A stretch of 64,000 nucleotides of DNA from the NCBI GenBank assembly GCA_004020365.1, contig SAQR01000005.1:101449-165448 (forward strand). The letters are read 5' to 3'. The notes beneath the pieces were generated by a model, which saw nothing but the letters and a program-made list of their open reading frames with translations, did no database searches and was not told the DNA's origin. A program made the position numbers and the translations under genes. This DNA is from Mesorhizobium sp. (GTDB lineage Bacteria; Pseudomonadota; Alphaproteobacteria; Rhizobiales; Rhizobiaceae). How positions within the stretch are numbered: position 1 is the stretch's first letter; each line of letters starts with the position of its first letter. Of the stretch, positions 42,522-50,863 are shown piece after piece.

Positions 42522-45085
42522 CTCGCCCTCGCCTGCCTGGCCTGATCCGCGCGCCGCACGATGAAGGTGTCGATACCGATGGCGACCAGGATCACCAGGC
42601 CGTAGACGCCCTGTAGCCATAGCGGGTCGACGCGCACCAGCGTCAGGCCGTTCTTGATGACCAGCAGCGTGAGCGCTCCGAGGACGATGCCGAGCAGCGT
42701 GCCCGAACCACCGCGGATGGCGACGCCGCCGACCACCGCCGATGCGATCACGGTAAGTTCGAAACCGAGCGCGACGCGGGCGTCGATGGTCGCATAGCGC
42801 GATGCCCACAGCGCGCCGCACAGGCCGCCGAGCAGGCCGGCCATGCCAAAGGCCAACAGAATGCGCCGGTCGACCGGGATGCCGATAAGACGCGCACCGT
42901 CCGGATTGGAGCCAGCAGCGAACAGTTCGCGCCCGATCGCTGTGCGATAGAGCAGCACGTAGCCCAAGCACAGGATGATGATCGCGATGGCGACGATCAG
43001 CGGCACGCCGGCGATCTTCTGGCCGGTCATGTCGAGCCAGGCTTGCGTTACTTCGTCGGCGCTGATCTGGTCGCCAGCTGCCCAGATCGAGTTGAAGCCA
43101 CGAAAGATCGACATCGAGGCCAATGTGGCGACGATTGCCGGGATCCCTCCCTTGGTGACGACGAGGCCATTGATCAGGCCGGCGACACCACCGACCGCGC
43201 ATGCGGTCGCAAGACCGATGCCGATGTCGAGCCCTGGATAGGCCTGAACCATGCTGGCCGCCATGTAGGCCGAAAGGCCAATCACCGCGGCGATCGAAAG
43301 GTCGATGTTGCGGGTGATCAGCACCAGCATCTGAGCGAGTGCTGCGACCACGAGGAGAGCAGCATCCATCGACACTGCGGTCAGGTTCGCCGCGCTCACC
43401 ATGCGCGGGTTGATCATGGTGACCGGGATGGCGACCGCCAGCATCGCGGCGAGCAGTCCGAACTCCCGCCGCTTCAGCATGTCGAGCGGTGCTTTTTTCT
43501 TCCCCGCGCCGGCGGCGCTTTCCGCCAGTGCTGCCGGGTCGGCGTTTTCGCCGGCCTTCGTCGCAGCTTCCAGCACCTTTTCCTGGGTGGCCTCGCCCCT
43601 GGCGAATTCGGCCGTCCGATGGCCTTCGCGCAGGACGATGATGCGGTCGCACATGCCGATGAGCTCGGGCATTTCGGAGGAGATCAGGATGATAGCCATC
43701 CCTTGCGCGGCAAGATCGGCGATCATCGCATGTACTTCCGCCTTGGTGCCGACATCGATGCCTTGTGTCGGCTCATCGAGGATGAGGACGCGCGGCTCGG
43801 TGCGCAGCCATTTGGCCAGCACCACCTTCTGCTGGTTGCCGCCGGACAGGTCCTTCACCGGCTGCCCGTATCCGGAAAAGCGAAGTTTCATGCGCTTCAG
43901 CCAATCCGAAACCAGATCGATCGCGCGATCGGTGCCGTAGAGGCCGGAGCGAGCGGCCTTGTCGAGGACGGGCAGCGCCGCGTTGTCGAGGATAGAAAAA
44001 TTCATCACCAGGCTCTGGCCCATGCGGTCTTCCGAGACATAGGCGATGCGCGCATCCATGGCGGCCCGTGCCGATGCGAAGCGCACAGCTTCACCGTCAA
44101 TCCGGATTTCGCCGGCATCAGGCTGGTCGATGCCGAACAGCACGCGCGCGATCTCCGTCCGCCCACTGCCGACCAGGCCGCCGAGCCCAAGCACCTCTCC
44201 GGCGTGGAGCTTGAGGTCGATGTTGGAAAAACCGCTGGCGCGCGAAAGCCCCCTCGCCTCCAGCACCAGCGCGCCGGTGGCGTGGTTTCGTTCCGGATAG
44301 AGGTCGGTCACTTCGCGGCCCACCATCATGGTTATGGCGGCCGCGCGGCCAAGTTCGGTCTTCGGCTTGACGCCAATGAGGCGCCCGTCGCGCAGCACCG
44401 CAATGCGGTCGGCGATGCGGAATATCTCGTCCATGCGGTGGCCGACGAACATCATCGCCACACCATGCTGCCTGAGATCGGCGACGACGGTGAACAGCCG
44501 CTCGACCTCGCGCTGCGACAGCGCGGCCGTCGGCTCGTCCATGATCAGCACCCGCGCGTCGAGCGACAGGGCGCGGGCGATCTCGACCAGTTGCTGTTCG
44601 GAGGTGCGCAACGTTCCGAGTTGGGTTTCGGCCGGCACGTCGAGGCCGACCGTCGCCAGCACCTTGCGCGCGCCGTCAAGCATGGCGGCGTTGTCGATGC
44701 CGCCGAAGCGGTCGCGCGGCATGTGGCCGAGATAGATGTTTTCGGCGACCGAAAGATCCGGGAAAAGACCGGGATGCTGGTGCATGACCGCAATGCCGGC
44801 AGCCTGGGCGTCGTGCGGCGTGTGGAAGACCACCAGCTTGCCGTCGACTTCGACATGGCCGCCCGTAGGGGCATGCACGCCGGCCAGCAATTTCACGCAG
44901 GTGCTCTTGCCGGCACCGTTTTCGCCAAGCAGGGCCAGCACCTCACCAGCGCACAATTCGAAGGACGCGTCCTTGAGGGCAATCGTGCCGCCGAAGGCCT
45001 TCGTCGCCTGGACCAGGGCAACGGGGGCCGCCGCGCCCCTCTTCACCACGGCATTGGCTTCGCCTAATGCGCCCAACTGCAGCAT
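42518..45085 (-). CDS. fused sugar ABC transporter ATPase (two NBDs) and permease
   Basis: 855 residues. Residues about 20-500 hold two ATP-binding cassettes: the first with Walker A GENGAGKST, LSLDARVLIMDEPTAAL and a degenerate signature (LRTSEQQLVEIARA); the second with LGGLVGSGRTEI as an atypical Walker A, LSGGNQQKVVLAKWL and LILDEPTQGIDVG. From about 555 a complete RbsC-like permease follows (LLVVAALAQMLVLITRNIDL, GNTLLG-like GSGTLLGIVLGALTLLVI). These parts are normally separate proteins. Start ATG 45085 after GGGGAGGGAGG. Confidence 0.93.
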   Translation of the reverse strand: MLQLGALGEANAVVKRGAAAPVALVQATKAFGGTIALKDASFELCAGEVLALLGENGAGKSTCVKLLAGVHAPTGGHVEVDGKLVVFHTPHDAQAAGIAVMHQHPGLFPDLSVAENIYLGHMPRDRFGGIDNAAMLDGARKVLATVGLDVPAETQLGTLRTSEQQLVEIARALSLDARVLIMDEPTAALSQREVERLFTVVADLRQHGVAMMFVGHRMDEIFRIADRIAVLRDGRLIGVKPKTELGRAAAITMMVGREVTDLYPERNHATGALVLEARGLSRASGFSNIDLKLHAGEVLGLGGLVGSGRTEIARVLFGIDQPDAGEIRIDGEAVRFASARAAMDARIAYVSEDRMGQSLVMNFSILDNAALPVLDKAARSGLYGTDRAIDLVSDWLKRMKLRFSGYGQPVKDLSGGNQQKVVLAKWLRTEPRVLILDEPTQGIDVGTKAEVHAMIADLAAQGMAIILISSEMPELIGMCDRIIVLREGHRTAEFARGEATQEKVLEAATKAGENADPAALAESAAGAGKKKAPLDMLKRREFGLLAAMLAVAIPVTMINPRMVSAANLTAVSMDAALLVVAALAQMLVLITRNIDLSIAAVIGLSAYMAASMVQAYPGLDIGIGLATACAVGGVAGLINGLVVTKGGIPAIVATLASMSIFRGFNSIWAAGDQISADEVTQAWLDMTGQKIAGVPLIVAIAIIILCLGYVLLYRTAIGRELFAAGSNPDGARLIGIPVDRRILLAFGMAGLLGGLCGALWASRYATIDARVALGFELTVIASAVVGGVAIRGGSGTLLGIVLGALTLLVIKNGLTLVRVDPLWLQGVYGLVILVAIGIDTFIVRRADQARQARAR

Positions 45086-45265
45086 CCTCCCTCCCCAGCT
45101 GGTTGTTTTTTTCAATTTGCTATATTAAATGCCCTAAAGCCGCAACTGGAAAATTGACTTCCATGGCACTGACGGGCACTGTCGCGAGCGCACTGGGGCG
45201 GCTGGAGTGCCTCGATCGCAGCAGCTTTTAGAGCTGTGGTGATCGGCTAGAGTGGCTCTGCGACA

Positions 45266-46570
45266 ATGAATGGGGAGGCGCCGGTTTTGTCCGGAAAAGG
45301 CAGCAATTCCGTCAAAGTTCGGCATTACAACGAGCGCTTCGTGCTTGATGCCATCCGCCGTCTGAAGGAGGCATCCAAGTCCGATCTGGCGCGCGCCGCA
45401 CATCTGACGCCGGCTGCGGTAGCCACAATTGTCGACGGGCTGGAGTCGTCAGGATTCATAAAGCAAGTGGGCAAAAGGTTCGGGCAACGCGGATCGCCGT
45501 CCACTCTCTACCGACTTACACCAGAGCGCATCTACAGCGTCGGTATCAAGATCGGCCGGCGCGCGCTGGAAGCCGTCCTCGTCGACTTCGCCGGCGAAGT
45601 TCGCTCGCGCGGATCGCACGAATATCGCTTTCCGGACCCCGACCTGGTGCTCAAGGCCGGCAATATGTCGCTGGCCAATTTCGAAAAACTGGTCGACGGG
45701 CTTGGCGACGCCAGCATCGTCGGTATCGGCATCGCTTCGCCTTATTTCCTCGGCGGCTGGAGCGAGGAACTCGGCTTTCCCAATGACCTTGGTAGGCGCT
45801 GGGAAGCGATCGATCTGACGACATTCTTCGCCATAAAGCCAAGGATCCCGGTTTTCGTGGAAAACGACGCGTCGGCGGCGGCGCTCGCCGAACTAGTCCA
45901 AGGATCCGGCGCGCGGTTCCGCGACTTCATGCATATTTCGATCGACACCTTTGTCGGCGGCGGACTGGTGCAAGGCGGCAAGGTCAATACGGGGCCGCAT
46001 GGCAACAGCGCCGCGCTCGGTCCTTTGCCGGTCTCGCCTTCAAGCCTCGATTCGGTGGCGGCCAAGCCGGCTCGTTACCAGAGCCTGCTGCATCGTGCCT
46101 CGATTTACGTGCTGGTCAATCACCTCAAATCACGCGGCGTCGAGATCAATCGTGTGCGCGAACTGGATCCGCTGCCGCCGGCGGCGCGCGAGCCCCTGTC
46201 CGAATGGATCGACGACTGTGCCAATGCGCTGGTCGAGGCGATCATCGCCATCACCTCCGTCATCGACATCGAGGCGATCGTTCTCGACAGCATCCTGCCG
46301 CGGCCTATCCATCTCGAACTTCTGACGAGAGTTCAGACCCAGTTCAACCGGACTAGCGCCATCGGCATCGTGGCGCCGGAAATCGTCTCGGGGCAATTCG
46401 GCCCCGAGGCCTCGCCGATCGGCGCAGCGATGTTGCCGTTTTCGGCACTGCTGGCACCCGATAGCGGCGTGCTGATGATCGGCAAGGACAAAACGATATT
46501 GTTGGGCAGCCTTTCGAAGCTTGCCAGGCAAAGCCAACCAGCAACGAGCTCAGCGATTTCAACGGGATGA
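45266..46570 (+). CDS. ROK family transcriptional regulator
   Basis: 434 residues. N-terminal winged HTH (FVLDAIRRLKEASKSDLARA, HLTPAAVATIVDGLESSGFI) and a sugar-kinase-like ROK domain (VFVENDASAAALAEL, FMHISIDTFVGGGLVQGGK, HGNSAALGPLPV). The ROK zinc-binding CxCGxxGC motif is absent. Divergent from the ABC operon over 180 bases, so it likely represses that operon until the sugar binds. The ribosome site before the ATG is weak. Confidence 0.93.
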   Translation: MNGEAPVLSGKGSNSVKVRHYNERFVLDAIRRLKEASKSDLARAAHLTPAAVATIVDGLESSGFIKQVGKRFGQRGSPSTLYRLTPERIYSVGIKIGRRALEAVLVDFAGEVRSRGSHEYRFPDPDLVLKAGNMSLANFEKLVDGLGDASIVGIGIASPYFLGGWSEELGFPNDLGRRWEAIDLTTFFAIKPRIPVFVENDASAAALAELVQGSGARFRDFMHISIDTFVGGGLVQGGKVNTGPHGNSAALGPLPVSPSSLDSVAAKPARYQSLLHRASIYVLVNHLKSRGVEINRVRELDPLPPAAREPLSEWIDDCANALVEAIIAITSVIDIEAIVLDSILPRPIHLELLTRVQTQFNRTSAIGIVAPEIVSGQFGPEASPIGAAMLPFSALLAPDSGVLMIGKDKTILLGSLSKLARQSQPATSSAISTG

Positions 46571-46572
46571 GA

Positions 46573-46647
<75 letters not shown>

Positions 46648-46796
46648 CGCTGATGGCGGGGCTTCTGCCATATCGAACCGGCAAGCGCAAGGCCAAGCGC
46701 AAGTCATCTGTGAAAGCCCGCTCAGACGGCTTTTGCGGACATGGCAGCGCCACAATGTTGGCTATCCCTGAATAGCGGGTCAGCCGGGACAGAACC

Positions 46797-47021
46797 ATGA
46801 ACGACAAGGCAATTCCATCTGACAAGGAGGGTCCACCCGACAAGGGGGCTCCATCTGACAAGGGCGGGCCATCGAAAAGGGCCGACCGCAAGACCCGGCT
46901 CGCCGACCAATTGCGCGCCAATCTGCAGAAGCGCAAGGTGCAGTCGCGCTCGCGACGCACCGGCGACGCCGACAAGCGGCCGGACGGGCTGGGCGCTTTA
47001 GGGGAAGCGCAAAAGGATTGA
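46797..47021 (+). CDS. small basic hypothetical protein upstream of murA
   Basis: 74 residues. The N-terminal part is a low-complexity Asp/Lys/Gly/Pro repeat (SDKEGPPDKGAPSDKGGPS); the conserved part is RKTRLADQLRANLQKRKVQS followed by a basic tail. Short proteins with this core often precede murA in Rhizobiales. Probably nucleic-acid- or membrane-associated by charge, but the function is unknown. Confidence 0.75.
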   Translation: MNDKAIPSDKEGPPDKGAPSDKGGPSKRADRKTRLADQLRANLQKRKVQSRSRRTGDADKRPDGLGALGEAQKD

Positions 47022-47156
47022 TATCGACAGGCTGGCCAGCGGGAATCGTGTTTCTTGAACCAAGCCGGCCAATGGTTTAGACGGGCCGGGGTCTAGACCG
47101 GCCGCAACAGACTCAACCGATTAAAACCGGCCTTTCGGCCGAGGGGACGCTCTTCC

Positions 47157-48449
47157 ATGGATCGCATCAGAATCGTCGGCGGCAACAAGCTTGCCGGAAG
47201 CATCCCGATCTCGGGCGCGAAGAACGCTGCGCTGCCGCTGATGATCGCTTCGCTGCTCACCGACGACACCCTGACCCTGGAAAACGTGCCGCATCTGGCC
47301 GATGTCGAGCAGTTGATCCGCATCCTCGGCAATCATGGCGTCGATTACTCGGTCAATGGTCGCCGCGAAAAGCAGCAGGAGGGCTATTCGCGCACCGTCA
47401 CTTTCTCCGCCCGCAACATCGTCGACACCACGGCACCGTACGAGCTGGTGTCGAAGATGCGCGCCTCTTTTTGGGTGATCGGCCCGCTGCTTGCCCGCAT
47501 GGGCGAGGCCAAGGTGTCGCTGCCCGGCGGTTGCGCCATCGGCACGCGGCCGGTCGATCTTTTCCTGGAGGGCCTCCAGGTTTTGGGCGCCGATATCGAT
47601 GTCGACACCGGCTATGTCATCGCCAAGACCAGGAACGGCCGTCTTGTCGGCAATCGCTTCGTCTTCCCGAAAGTGTCGGTCGGCGCCACCCATGTGCTGA
47701 TGATGGCCGCGTCACTGGCCAAGGGCGAGACGGTGCTCGAAAACGCCGCCCGCGAGCCCGAGATCGTCAACCTCGCCGAATGCCTCAACGCCATGGGCGC
47801 CAGGATTTATGGCGCCGGCACCGAAACCATCACCATCGACGGCGTCGAAGCGCTGTCGGGCGCGCGCGTCCGGGTGATACCCGACCGCATCGAGACCGGC
47901 ACCTATGCGATGGCCGTCGCCATGACCGGCGGCGACGTCGTGCTCGAAGGCGCGCGGGCGGACCTGCTGCAGACCGCGCTCGACGTGATTTCCCAGACCG
48001 GCGCCGAGATCACGCAGACCAATTCCGGCATCCGCGTCAGGCGCAACGGCGCCGGCATTGCGCCGGTCGACGTGACGACAGCGCCCTTCCCGGCGTTCCC
48101 GACCGACCTGCAGGCGCAGTTCATGGGCCTGATGACGATGGCCAAGGGCAAGTCGCGCATCACCGAGACGATCTTCGAAAACCGCTTCATGCACGTCCAG
48201 GAACTCGCCCGGCTCGGCGCCCACATAACACTGTCCGGCCAGACGGCGATCGTCGACGGCGTGCCGAAGCTGAAGGGCGCGCCGGTGATGGCGACCGACC
48301 TTCGCGCGTCGGTGTCGCTGGTCATCGCCGGCCTGGCGGCCGAAGGCGAGACCACGGTCAACCGGGTCTATCACCTCGACCGCGGTTTTGAGCGGCTGGA
48401 AGAAAAGCTATCCGGCTGCGGCGCGGAGATCGAGCGGATTTCGGGGTAA
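47157..48449 (+). CDS. murA: UDP-N-acetylglucosamine 1-carboxyvinyltransferase
   Basis: Transfers enolpyruvate from PEP to UDP-GlcNAc, the first committed step of peptidoglycan synthesis; cytoplasmic. 430 residues, full length. [16 protein letters not shown] with the conserved Lys-Asn, the catalytic Cys in [15 protein letters not shown] (about residue 126), and [11 protein letters not shown] are all in place. A Cys at the PEP site predicts fosfomycin sensitivity of the enzyme (family knowledge). Essential gene, so this stretch is core genome. Confidence 0.97.
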   Translation: MDRIRIVGGNKLAGSIPISGAKNAALPLMIASLLTDDTLTLENVPHLADVEQLIRILGNHGVDYSVNGRREKQQEGYSRTVTFSARNIVDTTAPYELVSKMRASFWVIGPLLARMGEAKVSLPGGCAIGTRPVDLFLEGLQVLGADIDVDTGYVIAKTRNGRLVGNRFVFPKVSVGATHVLMMAASLAKGETVLENAAREPEIVNLAECLNAMGARIYGAGTETITIDGVEALSGARVRVIPDRIETGTYAMAVAMTGGDVVLEGARADLLQTALDVISQTGAEITQTNSGIRVRRNGAGIAPVDVTTAPFPAFPTDLQAQFMGLMTMAKGKSRITETIFENRFMHVQELARLGAHITLSGQTAIVDGVPKLKGAPVMATDLRASVSLVIAGLAAEGETTVNRVYHLDRGFERLEEKLSGCGAEIERISG

Positions 48450-48482
48450 TAACTGCGCGGAATTGCCGAGGTCGGCGCCGCC

Positions 48483-48628
48483 CCTCATCTGCCTGCCGGC
48501 ATCTTCTCCCCGTAAACGGGGAGAAGGGGTTTATTCCTGCACCGCTGCTGATTGGCGAAATCGTCCGGCGAAGGCGTCCTTCTCCCCGTCACTATACGGG
48601 GAGAAGTGCCCGGCAGGGCGATGAGGGG
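48483..48628. repeat. palindromic intergenic repeat (paired hairpins)
   Basis: Two hairpins (CTTCTCCCCGT-AA-ACGGGGAGAAG at 48503-48526, and a similar one at 48579-48606) lie inside a larger inverted repeat whose arms run CCTCATCTGCCTGCCGGC... and ...GCCCGGCAGGGCGATGAGG. This form of repeat is common between genes in rhizobial genomes. It sits just after murA and before the orphan vapB. Confidence 0.85.
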
Positions 48629-48656
48629 CAGCGCGACGCTGGGGTCGAAATATGCA

Positions 48657-48923
48657 TCATCTGGTCGGAATTCCGAGTTCGTCATAGCCGAGGATTTCAT
48701 CTTCGGTCATCGCATCTTGGCGTTTCGGTACCTGCGCGGCTCTTTCGGCAATCGCCATCAGGCGCTGAAATAGGTCGTCGGCCTCGTCGCGCGGCACAAG
48801 CCGCTCGCGCGCCACCTCGCGCTCGAGGCTTTGACGGATCGCTTCCGTCACCGACACGCGACGGCGGCGGGCAAGTTCCCGCGCCAATTGCTCGACTTCC
48901 GGGTTCTTGATCGATAGGGCCAT
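48657..48923 (-). CDS. VapB-type antitoxin, no partner toxin
   Basis: 88 residues: ALSIKNPEVEQLARELARRR, VSVTEAIRQSLEREVARERL, DDLFQRLMAIAERAAQ, ending in TEDEILGYDELGIPTR, which is the classic VapB tail motif. Normally a PIN toxin follows with a short overlap; here the next 200 bases are the palindromic repeat and murA end, with no PIN fragment. So this antitoxin is an orphan, possibly kept as an autoregulator or anti-addiction protein. The exact start could also be ATG 48938. Confidence 0.88.
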   Translation of the reverse strand: MALSIKNPEVEQLARELARRRRVSVTEAIRQSLEREVARERLVPRDEADDLFQRLMAIAERAAQVPKRQDAMTEDEILGYDELGIPTR

Positions 48924-48936
48924 TCTGTATTCCACC

Positions 48937-48962
48937 ATATTCCACCGCTGTTTATGGAATAT
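48937..48962. promoter_or_regulatory. operator of the orphan vapB gene
   Basis: Perfect arms ATATTCCA / TGGAATAT separated by 10 bases, with a third TATTCCA half-site at 48929-48935. Three copies of a half-site over an antitoxin start are typical of RHH autoregulation. Confidence 0.65.
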
Positions 48963-49098
48963 ATTGCTCCGCTGTCGAGTCCACGCATTTTGTGGCGGCT
49001 CCGCAGCGTCACCATCTCTCGATGCTCCCCGCCCCTTGTATCCGGCGACGGCGCGGGCAAGGATCGCGACCAACAGATTTGCAACGGAGGCGCAAGAC

Positions 49099-49965
49099 AT
49101 GTCGCTCAAGGGAAAGACGCTGTTCATCTCCGGCGGGTCGCGCGGCATCGGGCTGGCGATCGCGCTGCGCGCCGCGCGCGACGGTGCCAATGTGACGATT
49201 GCGGCCAAGACCGCCGAGCCGCACCCGAAGCTGCCAGGCACGATCTATACGGCGGCTCAGGAGATCGAGCAGGCCGGCGGCAAGGCGTTGCCGATGCTGT
49301 GCGACATACGCGAGGAGGAGCAGGTGGCCGAGGCGGTCGCCCGGACCGTCGAAAAATTCGGCGGCATCGACATCTGCATCAACAATGCCAGCGCCATCCA
49401 ACTCACCGGCACGCTGGAAACCGACATGAAGCGCTACGACCTGATGCACCAGATCAACACACGCGGCACGTTCCTGGTTTCCAAAATGTGCATTCCGCAC
49501 CTGAAGTTGGCTGACAATCCTCACATCTTGAATCTGGCGCCGCCGCTCGACATGAAGGCCAAATGGTTCAAGAACCATGTCGCCTATACGATGGCCAAAT
49601 TCGGCATGTCGATGTGCACGCTGGGCATGAGCGCGGAGTTCGCCAAGGACGGCATCGCTGTCAATTCACTGTGGCCGATCTCGACGATCGATACGGCAGC
49701 GGTGCGCAATCTTCTGGGCGGGGCGACAGTGGCGGCGATGAGCCGTTCGCCCGATATCATGGCCGATGCTGCGCATGCGATCCTGCTCAGGCCGTCGCGC
49801 GAAGCGACCGGCAATTTCTACATCGACGAGGAGGTGCTGCGCGCCGAGGGCGTCAGCGATTTTTCGGTCTATGCGCCTGATGCGACAGGCCCGCTTGCCG
49901 GCGATTTTTTCGTGCCCGACGAGGTGTTTGCCCGGACGGACACAAAGGTGAAGAGACTGTTCTAA
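49099..49965 (+). CDS. SDR family oxidoreductase (HSDL2/AtuC-like)
   Basis: 288 residues. FISGGSRGIGLAIALRAARD with the TGxxxGxG-like motif, ICINNASAIQLTGTLETD, and YTMAKFGMSMCTLGMSAEF (Tyr-Lys catalytic pair). The NNASAIQLTGT pattern and long C-terminus place it in the HSDL2-like group that includes citronellol/citronellal-type dehydrogenases. Substrate unproven. GGAGG precedes ATG 49099; upstream codons are not conserved. Its stop overlaps the parE pseudogene stop by 3 bases, tail to tail. Confidence 0.92.
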   Translation: MSLKGKTLFISGGSRGIGLAIALRAARDGANVTIAAKTAEPHPKLPGTIYTAAQEIEQAGGKALPMLCDIREEEQVAEAVARTVEKFGGIDICINNASAIQLTGTLETDMKRYDLMHQINTRGTFLVSKMCIPHLKLADNPHILNLAPPLDMKAKWFKNHVAYTMAKFGMSMCTLGMSAEFAKDGIAVNSLWPISTIDTAAVRNLLGGATVAAMSRSPDIMADAAHAILLRPSREATGNFYIDEEVLRAEGVSDFSVYAPDATGPLAGDFFVPDEVFARTDTKVKRLF

Positions 49966-50254
49966 AGATGCCTGGGATAGTCCATGCGCTGATACAGAAT
50001 GCGTACAACATCGATGCACTTATCGCCGATTCGCAGAAATAGAACGCGAGAGCCAATGGGATATTTCAAGAGACCGGGACGAATGTTCTCTGCGTTTTTC
50101 GCCATTGCCGGAATTGGTCTATCAGCTTGATTATGGAATGAATGGTGAGGATATAGGCTTCCGCCCGCTCCAAGCCCCATTCTTTCGAAGAATGGCCCCA
50201 AATCTCGTCAAGATCTGCTTTCGCCTTCGGTGAGAGCCTGACGGTTCGCTTCAT
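49962..50254 (-). pseudogene. parE: ParE-family toxin, frameshifted
   Basis: The first frame gives MKRTVRLSPKAKADLDEIWG to LIDQFRQW; the second frame resumes near 50115 as AMAKNAENIRPGLLKYPIGS through VLFLRIGDKCIDVVRI to a normal ParE end. A change of frame between about 50100 and 50125 is needed to join them. The start overlaps parD by 4 bases as in intact parDE. Toxin activity is therefore probably lost. Confidence 0.85.
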
Positions 50255-50487
50255 CCGCGCTTCTTGGACTCGAGAAAGGCCTCGAAGTCGAATGGTTCGG
50301 GGGCACCTGACATATCGCCCTCATCAATGGCGGCGCGGAGTTGCTCAAGCTTCAGCTCCTGTTCTTCTAAAAGACGCAAACCGGCGCGAACGGCCTCGCT
50401 TGCCGAACCAAAGCGGCCATTTGCTACCTGCCGCTTGATAAAGGCGTCATACTGGTCGCCGAGTGTGATGGAGGTATTCTTGGACAT
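50251..50487 (-). CDS. parD: ParD-family antitoxin
   Basis: 78 residues. NTSITLGDQYDAFIKRQVAN, RFGSASEAVRAGLRLLEEQE (RHH-type DNA-binding part), then the acidic partner-binding tail EPFDFEAFLESKKRG. GAGGAG is 6 bases before the ATG. Intact, though its partner ParE is frameshifted; it should still autoregulate through the palindrome at 50500-50516. Confidence 0.93.
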   Translation of the reverse strand: MSKNTSITLGDQYDAFIKRQVANGRFGSASEAVRAGLRLLEEQELKLEQLRAAIDEGDMSGAPEPFDFEAFLESKKRG

Positions 50488-50499
50488 GATAGCTCCTCA

Positions 50500-50516
50500 A
50501 TACCAATAGATGGTAT
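50500..50516. promoter_or_regulatory. parD operator candidate
   Basis: Perfect palindrome ATACCA-ATAGA-TGGTAT centred 20 bases upstream of the parD start, overlapping the likely promoter. This is the usual place for ParD autorepression. Confidence 0.6.
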
Positions 50517-50612
50517 CAATTTGCCGGAAGGCAAACAAGCACGTAAATGGATGTCACTCCTCAACCTTCTTTGCCTTGAGGCGGAGGGCCGCCCCTGGGG
50601 CTCCTCCGCCGG

Positions 50613-50649
50613 AAATAAAAACCCCGCCGGCGAGGGGGTACCGGCGGGG
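50613..50649 (-). terminator. Rho-independent terminator
   Basis: On the minus strand CCCCGCCGG, a 10-base loop, CCGGCGGGG, then TTTTTATTT. Strong intrinsic terminator, about 215 bases past the stop of the OmpA-like gene, so the transcript has a long structured 3' region that also holds two weaker hairpins (50784-50808 and 50828-50853). Confidence 0.85.
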
Positions 50650-50863
50650 CTCATGTGTCCCGCTGGAGTCGGGACAGGGCAGGGAAGCCCTAGCCAGAAT
50701 CTGGGGTGGATGACCTCGCGATTCAATGCCTGGTCAAATCGCGACTTACATTCTCCTTCAACCTCGGCTCATTGCCGGAAATTGCCCATCCCGGTGAAAC
50801 CGGGGTGGGCTACGTCTTCCCGCATAGATTCCAGAAACCAGTTCAGGCTTCTGGAACTGCTAG

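Noticed and set aside
43043-45067. 674-residue open frame opposite the fused ABC transporter gene
   Set aside because: Composition is the mirror of a strongly coding high-GC gene (His/Arg/Gly-rich, no domain); the opposite strand encodes a clear ABC protein.
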